Shown here: in pieces, positions 7,228 through 11,310 of the stretch
How positions within the stretch are numbered: position 1 is the first letter of the stretch
How the letters are laid out: every line of letters starts with the position of its first letter
NCBI GenBank assembly: GCA_018901675.1
Contig: JAHIEH010000041.1
Coordinates: forward strand, 1 to 11,310
Direction of reading: 5' to 3'
Length of the DNA: 11,310 nt
Source: Nanobdellota archaeon
GTDB lineage: Archaea; Nanobdellota; Nanobdellia; Pacearchaeales; GW2011-AR1
The notes under the pieces: model-generated
Database searches by the model: none
What the model was told of the DNA's origin: nothing
Seen by the model: the letters and a program-made list of their open reading frames with translations, nothing else
Translations under genes and position numbers: made by a program

Positions 7228-8532
7228 ATGAAAAAGAGTTTTCCAATTTTGCTGATTTTTTTAATGTTAGTTCTGCCGATTATCTCCTCAATAGAGTTCA
7301 GTGTAAAAACAGAATTCGGCCAGGGAGAAACTTTAATTGCAAAGGTTTCAGGGAATTTTCTTGAGCCGATTCTAAAAGACAACATAATTTTCTATCGTGG
7401 TCATGTAGCTATCCCGATGGTTTTTGATTCAACAAAAGTCCAGGACGATTATTATATTTATGCTGTCCTCCCCCAAAAAAATGCTAATTACTCTTTATTG
7501 ATAAAAGATGTCAAATACTTAAGAGGCAGTGAAACAATTGAAGGAGATTTAACAAAAAATTTTACCATCACTGATAAAATTGCTGATTTTAATGTGAATC
7601 CCGGATTTGTTGTAACCAAAGGTGATTTTTTTCTAACACTGCAAAACATGCAAGACAAGCAGATAAGTGTAAACATAAAAACAAGCTCTTCTCAAACGAG
7701 TGAAGAAAGCACAGGTTTTTTTCAGGCTTTGTTTGGCTCTTCATCAGGCTTAGAAACAAATGAGACATCTCTAACACTAAAGTCAGGGGAGTTAAAGAAA
7801 ATAAATTTTAAAACAAATGATTTTAACAAAACTGCCTTTAAAACAATAGAGTTAAGCAGTGAAAACTCAAAATATGAAATTCCTGTATATGTAATAATCA
7901 ATCAATCTGTTTCAATTGAAGAAGGCAGATTTAAATTCAGCCCAGTAGGGCTGGATTTTTCTATGTCTACTGATTCTAACATAACAAAGATAATTAATAT
8001 TCAAAACACAGGAAAAAAAGAATTAAACAATATAAGTTTGGAACTTTCAGACAGCTTAAAATCTTATTTCCTTCTTTCAAGAAATGAAGTTGACAAGTTG
8101 GAAGGAGAATCCAGCAAAAAAGTAGGAATTCTCGTTTCTTCCCTGCAGGATGAGAAAACTCTACAGGGAGAAATAACTGCTAAAATAGGAGATGAAACTT
8201 TTTATCTTCCTATAACTGCAAAATTTCTGAAGGATTACCTGCCTTTGCCAGGAGAAAATGAATCTTCTGGTGACTTTTTGTTTAAAACCTGTTTAGAATT
8301 AAATGGGAAAATCTGTAAGCAGAATGAAACCTGCACTGGAGAAAAAATAGAGGCTAACAGCCCTAATTGTTGCAATGGGGAGTGCAAAGAGCAGGGAAGC
8401 GGTTCTTATACCCAAATCATAGGGTGGTGTCTGCTTGTTTTGGTAGTTATTGCAGCTTATTGGTTTTATTCGAAAAAATACAAGGGAGTAAAAAGTATAG
8501 TTGATTTGTCAAAAATTGGCGAGAAAAAATAA
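7228..8532 (+). CDS. Beta-rich cell-surface protein with C-terminal cysteine module and membrane anchor
   Basis: A signal peptide (about 1-21, ending PIISS) is followed by ~320 residues with the alternating hydrophobic pattern of Ig-like beta-sandwich domains. The stretch at about 236-330 (KFSPVGLDFSMST... KIINIQNTGKKELNNISLEL) looks like a CARDB- or NEW3-type archaeal surface domain, though I cannot fix the family. Several N-x-S/T sites (for example NYS, NFT, NKT, NQS, NIT, NIS, NET) could be glycosylated. Residues 355-386 form a compact six-cysteine module, C-x7-C-x5-C-x11-CC-x3-C, nearly the same as the middle module of the protein at 4466-6331. A transmembrane helix (about 395-413) and a short basic tail end the chain, placing the body outside the cell. 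Its stop codon lies inside the shared terminator at 8524-8558. The function is probably structural or binding; no catalytic motif is visible. Confidence 0.87.
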   Translation: MKKSFPILLIFLMLVLPIISSIEFSVKTEFGQGETLIAKVSGNFLEPILKDNIIFYRGHVAIPMVFDSTKVQDDYYIYAVLPQKNANYSLLIKDVKYLRGSETIEGDLTKNFTITDKIADFNVNPGFVVTKGDFFLTLQNMQDKQISVNIKTSSSQTSEESTGFFQALFGSSSGLETNETSLTLKSGELKKINFKTNDFNKTAFKTIELSSENSKYEIPVYVIINQSVSIEEGRFKFSPVGLDFSMSTDSNITKIINIQNTGKKELNNISLELSDSLKSYFLLSRNEVDKLEGESSKKVGILVSSLQDEKTLQGEITAKIGDETFYLPITAKFLKDYLPLPGENESSGDFLFKTCLELNGKICKQNETCTGEKIEANSPNCCNGECKEQGSGSYTQIIGWCLLVLVVIAAYWFYSKKYKGVKSIVDLSKIGEKK

Positions 8533-8558
8533 TTTTCGCGCTGATAAAATTATTTTTT
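8524..8558. terminator. Bidirectional terminator overlapping both stop codons
   Basis: AAAAAATAATTTT (8524-8536) and AAAATTATTTTTT (8546-8558) are perfect 13-bp inverted repeats around a 9-nt loop (CGCGCTGAT). The plus-strand gene's TAA (8530-8532) and the minus-strand gene's TAA (8552-8550) both lie inside the arms. Each transcript would end in a run of U, so one element can terminate both converging units. Confidence 0.75.
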
Positions 8559-9062
8559 CTTAGATTTTTTCTTTGTGCTTTTTTCCTTAATTTCTTCTTC
8601 CCTTTTAGCAAACAAATTTTCTATTTGCTGCGGGCTTAAAACTTCTTTCAATCTTTTTTCAAGGATTCCTCTTTCAGCTTGTATTATTCTTGCAATTTCT
8701 TCATATCCATGAAGCCTTCTTGTTAATTCATTTAGAATGTCATTCCATCCATTATTTGTTAGGGCTATCAATTCAGGGTTGATAATTTCTATGTGGGCAG
8801 GCATATACTTAAACATAAGAACCGCTAAATAGAGAATTTCCTCAACTTCAACTTCAATTTCTGCAAAGCTTGTATAGAAATTTTTCTGGTCTTTTATCAA
8901 AATAGGCTCGTTTATTTTTTGTTCAATCACTTGGACTTTTGGCTCTTCTTCAATATTCTTTATCAGGTTTTGCAGTGTTTGAGTTAAATGCTCTGCAGGC
9001 TTGCCTAGGACTTCTATTATCAGTATTGCTCGAATTCCCCTTGTTTCTTTTTCTCTATCCAT
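8550..9062 (-). CDS. Conserved-looking cytoplasmic protein of unknown function with lysine-rich tail
   Basis: The likely product is 170 residues from ATG 9062 (MDREKETRGIRAILIIEVLG). A longer TTG frame from 9098 adds 12 residues but has no ribosome site. There is no signal peptide or membrane helix. The N-terminal part (10-105) alternates beta and helix: RAILIIEVLG, GKPAEHLTQTLQNLIKNI, FAEIEVEVEEILYLAVLMFKYMP, HIEIINPE. This is compatible with a ferredoxin/ACT-like fold, which is an inference from pattern only. Residues about 110-160 are helical and charged (LTRRLHGYEEIARIIQAERG). The end (about 158-170) is a KEKSTKKKSKKK tail, which could bind nucleic acid. The first 43 bases overlap the end of the lamin-tail gene, so translation is probably coupled. 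I remember similar proteins in DPANN genomes only as hypotheticals. Confidence 0.8.
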   Translation of the reverse strand: MDREKETRGIRAILIIEVLGKPAEHLTQTLQNLIKNIEEEPKVQVIEQKINEPILIKDQKNFYTSFAEIEVEVEEILYLAVLMFKYMPAHIEIINPELIALTNNGWNDILNELTRRLHGYEEIARIIQAERGILEKRLKEVLSPQQIENLFAKREEEIKEKSTKKKSKKK

Positions 9063-9793
9063 TTTTTCTGTGTAAATAACAATGCCAGCAAAATACAAAA
9101 AACAACAAACCCGTAAATTGCAATCTTTTGTTTGTCTAAATTTGAAGTGTTTTCATTGGTTTTTATATCTTTTGAATTAAGTTTTATAACCTCTATTTTT
9201 TGATAATCTTGGCTTTTTATTGCATTGGCTGTAATGCTTGTTTCTTTAATTTCATCAATCCCTTTCCCACTGCTGGATTCATAATCTATTTCTGTATCCT
9301 TTTCGTTTTCTTCAGGTGTTATTTCTGCTGTTGTTTCTTTTGTGGAGTTTGATTTTTCTATTGCATTTCCGCACTCATTTTCTTTTCCCTTTGTTCCTTT
9401 AACAAAAACCCAGTCAGAACAATAGCTCCATGTAAAGTTATTGTTTTTGCTATCGCTTAACAAAGTCGTTTCATCAACTAACTCATTGCCTTTGTAAAGA
9501 TAAACTTTTTCATTAGAATTATCAAGCCATTGTTTTTCAAAGATGTAAACATAATATCCAGAAAAAACCCCGCTTTCATTAGACATTATTTCCTCTCCGT
9601 CATTATTTTTTATTTTGTATTCATTTAAACTGGCTTCTTCTTTGCTGTAAAATTCAATCCACTCATTTCTAGTATCACTTCCTTCAGGATTTAATTCAAC
9701 TTCATTTATCTTTATTGAGGAGATAATCGGGAATAATAAAATAAGTAGGAAGATTATTCCCAAACCCCTGCAATTTTTTCCCCGCACGAACAT
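9020..9793 (-). CDS. Secreted, membrane-anchored lamin-tail-domain (LTD) protein
   Basis: This 257-residue protein has a signal peptide (about 1-26, LGIIFLLILLFPIISS), then a lamin-tail-like domain at about 27-140. The diagnostic opening IKINEVELNPEGSDTRNEWIEFYS (written here as IKINEVELNP, then NEWIEFYS at 43-50) and the later TWSYCSDWVF (121-130) fit the Ig-like LTD fold. Bacterial and archaeal LTDs sit on secreted or surface proteins and are thought to bind other proteins, polysaccharide or DNA. An acidic, Thr/Ser/Glu-rich linker (about 145-220) leads to a transmembrane helix (223-241) and a short basic tail. The start at ATG 9793 overlaps the end of amrS by 40 bases in another frame. An alternative TTG at 9763 would give a shorter signal peptide but sits too close to its AGGGG. 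It overlaps the downstream gene too, so all three genes are likely one transcript. Confidence 0.85.
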   Translation of the reverse strand: MFVRGKNCRGLGIIFLLILLFPIISSIKINEVELNPEGSDTRNEWIEFYSKEEASLNEYKIKNNDGEEIMSNESGVFSGYYVYIFEKQWLDNSNEKVYLYKGNELVDETTLLSDSKNNNFTWSYCSDWVFVKGTKGKENECGNAIEKSNSTKETTAEITPEENEKDTEIDYESSSGKGIDEIKETSITANAIKSQDYQKIEVIKLNSKDIKTNENTSNLDKQKIAIYGFVVFCILLALLFTQKKWIEKKKQGEFEQY

Positions 9794-10776
9794 TTTCCGT
9801 CTTTTATTTTATTTGATATAATCTCAAACCCATGTCTTATTATCACTGCCTTTTTACATCTTGGGCAGTAAGTATTGTTTCCTTCATCATCCAGAATATT
9901 GCCTGTATAAACATACCTTAATCCCTGTTCCATCGCAATTTTTCTTGCTTTTTTTAGCAATTCTGGGTCTGTTGGCTGTTTGTAATCCATTTTATAGCAG
10001 GGATAAAATGCTGAAAAGTGCAAAGGAACATCAACACCAATATTTTCTATCACCCAAGAGATTAGTTTTCTTATGTCATAGAGCGAGTCATTCACTCCTG
10101 GAATTACCAAGTTTGTTATCTCAACCCAAATTTTCTTTTTTCTAAGAGTTTTGATTGTTTCTAAAACAGGATTAAGTTTTCCCTCGCATATTCTTTCATA
10201 AAAATCCTCGCTTATGCTTTTCAAATCTATGTTAGCACCATCAATAATCTTGCACCATTCTTTCAGAGGTTTTTCATTAATAAAACCATTGCTGACAATT
10301 ACATTTTTCATGCCATCTTTTTTTTGATTTTTTGCAATTTTACTGATATCAAGAACATATTCATAAAAAACAGTTGGTTCTGTGTAAGTGTAGGAGATAA
10401 TTTTTGTTTTGTTCTTTAAAGCTTCTTTAACAATTTCTGTAGGATTTATTGCCTTTATTTTAAAGTTTTCTGGACTTGCTTGGCTTATTCCTGCATTTTG
10501 GCAATTCAAGCATTTTAAGTTGCATCCAACTGTCCCAAAACTGAATGTTTTTTCTCCTGGAAGAAAATGATACAATGGCTTTTTTTCAATTGGGTCTATT
10601 GCAACAGAAACAGGCTTTCCATAAACCAAACTTATTAACTTTCCATTAACATTCTGCCTTGCCCTGCATTTTCCAGCTTCCCCATTTCCAATAATGCAAT
10701 AATGGGGGCATAACTGGCATTGAACTGCTTTTTCTTTGCCCACTTTTTTCCAAAACAATGCAGTTTTATCTACCAT
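9754..10776 (-). CDS. amrS: AmmeMemoRadiSam system radical SAM enzyme AmrS
   Basis: This 340-residue radical SAM protein has the canonical CxxxCxxC cluster motif (C85, C89, C92 in GCNLKCLNC), which binds a [4Fe-4S] cluster and S-adenosylmethionine. It also has the cysteine-rich N-terminus typical of the AmrS/MJ0808 family (C20, C23, C27, C37), SYTYTEPTVFYEY (128-140), and NIDLKS (182-187). The C-terminal CPRC (304-307) and CSC (329-331) suggest a further metal site. Length and order match the family. AmrS is named for its recurrent association with Memo-like and AMMECR1-like proteins; neither is encoded in this window, and the reaction remains poorly defined. Older databases call such proteins pyruvate formate-lyase activating enzyme, but no glycyl-radical enzyme is nearby. 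Start: ATG 10776. The same four codons recur 111 bp upstream, so the 5' region has been rearranged or duplicated. Confidence 0.93.
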   Translation of the reverse strand: MVDKTALFWKKVGKEKAVQCQLCPHYCIIGNGEAGKCRARQNVNGKLISLVYGKPVSVAIDPIEKKPLYHFLPGEKTFSFGTVGCNLKCLNCQNAGISQASPENFKIKAINPTEIVKEALKNKTKIISYTYTEPTVFYEYVLDISKIAKNQKKDGMKNVIVSNGFINEKPLKEWCKIIDGANIDLKSISEDFYERICEGKLNPVLETIKTLRKKKIWVEITNLVIPGVNDSLYDIRKLISWVIENIGVDVPLHFSAFYPCYKMDYKQPTDPELLKKARKIAMEQGLRYVYTGNILDDEGNNTYCPRCKKAVIIRHGFEIISNKIKDGKCSCGEKIAGVWE

Positions 10777-10793
10777 TTTATATTAATTTCCTT

Positions 10794-10874
10794 AAAATGG
10801 GAGATTAGAAAACCTCGAAAACTTCGAGTTTTCGGGGCACCAAAAACCAATAGTTTTTTAGTGTTTCCCATTTT
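10794..10874. repeat. Imperfect ~81-bp palindrome with inner hairpin, upstream of amrS
   Basis: AAAATGGGA (10794-10802) and TCCCATTTT (10866-10874) are perfect 9-bp inverted arms. Pairing continues imperfectly inward (GATTAGAAAAC with GTTTTTTAGTG). An inner hairpin pairs CCTCGAAAAC (10813-10822) with GTTTTCGGGG (10828-10837) around TTCGA, with one G:U on the plus strand. It has no protein-coding content of its own. It could be a small inverted-repeat element, a terminator for hjc, or a structured leader of amrS; the sequence does not decide between these. Confidence 0.6.
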
Positions 10875-10887
10875 CTTTATCTACCAT
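10858..10887 (-). other. Possible 9-codon upstream ORF formed by the duplicated amrS start
   Basis: The upstream copy of ATGGTAGATAAA reads on as M-V-D-K-E-N-G-K-H and a TAA stop. It has its own TATA-like box about 28 nt upstream (10911-10920), so it may be translated or may be a relic of the original amrS start. Expression is inferred only. Confidence 0.3.
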
Positions 10888-10910
10888 AATTTACTTAAGA
10901 ATATCTAATA

Positions 10911-10920
10911 CATAAATTTT
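10911..10920 (-). promoter_or_regulatory. TATA-like box upstream of the duplicated amrS start
   Basis: AAAATTTATG on the minus strand is centred about 28 nt before the upstream ATG at 10887 and lies directly after the hjc stop codon. It is the best promoter candidate in this spacer. The ATTTTAAG nearer amrS is only about 19 nt from the annotated ATG, too close for a leaderless start there. Confidence 0.4.
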
Positions 10921-10921
10921 A

Positions 10922-11310
10922 CTATTCAAAAAACTGTGCAAATTTCTTGCCTTTTTCCCTTGCTTCCACTAAAGTTACCGCCCAATTATTTCCTGAATCT
11001 CTTAATTGTGATGGGTGAAGAAAAATCCATCCTTCTCTGTTAAATCTTAATGCGATTACAGGAGTTAAGTCAAAAATTTCGCAGAAAACCATAAAACTCT
11101 CTATTTGGCTTTTTGTTATGTACTTGACTGGTTTTTTGCTTGACTTAACTTCAATTGCATATTTTTTTCCTCTCTTGCCTGCAATTAAGTCGCACTCAGC
11201 ATTTTCCATAACTCCGCTTCCAGCAACTCTCACAGCTCTCCAGTTATTCTCAACAAATTTCTGGAATAATTCTCTTTCTGCTTTGCTTCCTTTTGCTTTA
11301 TTTTTTGGCA
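10922..11310 (-). CDS. hjc: Holliday junction resolvase Hjc, start codon cut by window edge
   Basis: Hjc is the archaeal structure-specific nuclease that cuts four-way DNA junctions in recombination and fork repair, acting as a dimer. The open frame continues upstream of the internal GTG at 11233 to the edge: (M)PKNKAKGSKAERELFQKF, which is the family N-terminus. The window ends with TG, the last two bases of the initiation codon, so only one base is missing and the full protein would have 129 residues, close to the usual 120-140. The nuclease-fold catalytic residues are all present (numbering from the inferred Met): E12, D41 in ECDLIAG, and E54-x-K56 in AIEVKSSK. A basic GKRGKK loop (45-50) and the RVAGSG motif (28-33) are also typical. 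It lies 145 bp upstream of amrS on the same strand. Confidence 0.95.
   Translation of the reverse strand, partial: PKNKAKGSKAERELFQKFVENNWRAVRVAGSGVMENAECDLIAGKRGKKYAIEVKSSKKPVKYITKSQIESFMVFCEIFDLTPVIALRFNREGWIFLHPSQLRDSGNNWAVTLVEAREKGKKFAQFFE

Larger units (their letters stand above)
10765..10887 (-). repeat. 12-bp direct repeat duplicating the first four amrS codons
   Basis: ATGGTAGATAAA (minus strand) is present exactly at 10776-10765, where it encodes M-V-D-K at the start of amrS, and again at 10887-10876. The copies are 111 bp apart and enclose the palindrome. Their placement would fit a target-site duplication around a small inserted element, or a local duplication. Confidence 0.75.

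Noticed and set aside
9063..9098. TTG start extending the lysine-tailed protein by 12 residues
   Set aside because: There is no ribosome site or clear promoter at the right distance, and ATG 9062 opens a charged N-terminus followed directly by the first beta strand.
9754..10776. Annotation as pyruvate formate-lyase activating enzyme
   Set aside because: The cysteine-rich N-terminus and C-terminal cysteine pairs match AmrS, and no glycyl-radical enzyme gene is nearby.
10922..11233. Short 103-residue Hjc starting at GTG 11233
   Set aside because: It would lack E12 and the conserved N-terminal helix. The frame is open upstream to the edge and encodes the normal Hjc N-terminus.

Overview
The window reads as a stretch of an A+T-rich archaeal genome, most likely a small-genome DPANN lineage (Woesearchaeota/Pacearchaeota-like, Nanoarchaeota in the broad sense). 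Reasons: a PCNA sliding clamp, an archaeal Hjc resolvase, and an archaeo-eukaryotic primase in which the PriS catalytic part and the PriL C-terminal Fe-S part sit in one chain, as known for Nanoarchaeum equitans. Several genes also have a TATA-like box about 25-27 nt before the start codon and no Shine-Dalgarno, the layout of leaderless archaeal transcripts. No taxon-specific search could be run, so the lineage is an inference.

Layout. 1-2121 (minus): a two-gene operon of envelope proteins. A 317-residue single-pass protein with a pilin-like membrane anchor and an N-terminal tandem repeat is followed after 7 nt by a very cysteine-rich secreted protein that runs off the left edge. 2155-4360: divergent replication genes, PCNA (minus) and the fused primase PriSL (plus), sharing a 118-bp two-promoter spacer. 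4466-8532 (plus): three membrane-anchored or secreted proteins: an alpha/alpha-toroid (terpenoid-cyclase-like fold) protein with cysteine-rich modules, a protein of unknown function, and a beta-rich protein that ends in the same cysteine module. 8524-8558: a perfect inverted repeat that overlaps both stop codons and looks like a shared terminator for converging transcripts. 8550-10776 (minus): an overlapping gene set of AmrS radical SAM enzyme, then a lamin-tail-domain membrane protein, then a conserved-looking soluble protein with a lysine-rich tail. 10777-10921: a non-coding spacer with a large imperfect palindrome, flanked by a 12-bp direct repeat that duplicates the first four codons of amrS. 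10922-11310 (minus): Hjc Holliday junction resolvase, cut by the window edge one base into its start codon.

How the genes go together. Replication and recombination functions (PCNA, primase, Hjc) are interleaved with a set of envelope proteins: six of eleven genes encode proteins with a signal peptide or signal anchor, and three of these are cysteine-rich on the outside. One cysteine module is shared between two neighbouring proteins. A common cell-surface structure is a reasonable hypothesis, but the sequence does not show its function. There is no tRNA, rRNA, CRISPR array or transposase gene in the window, and no gene-free stretch longer than 300 bases.
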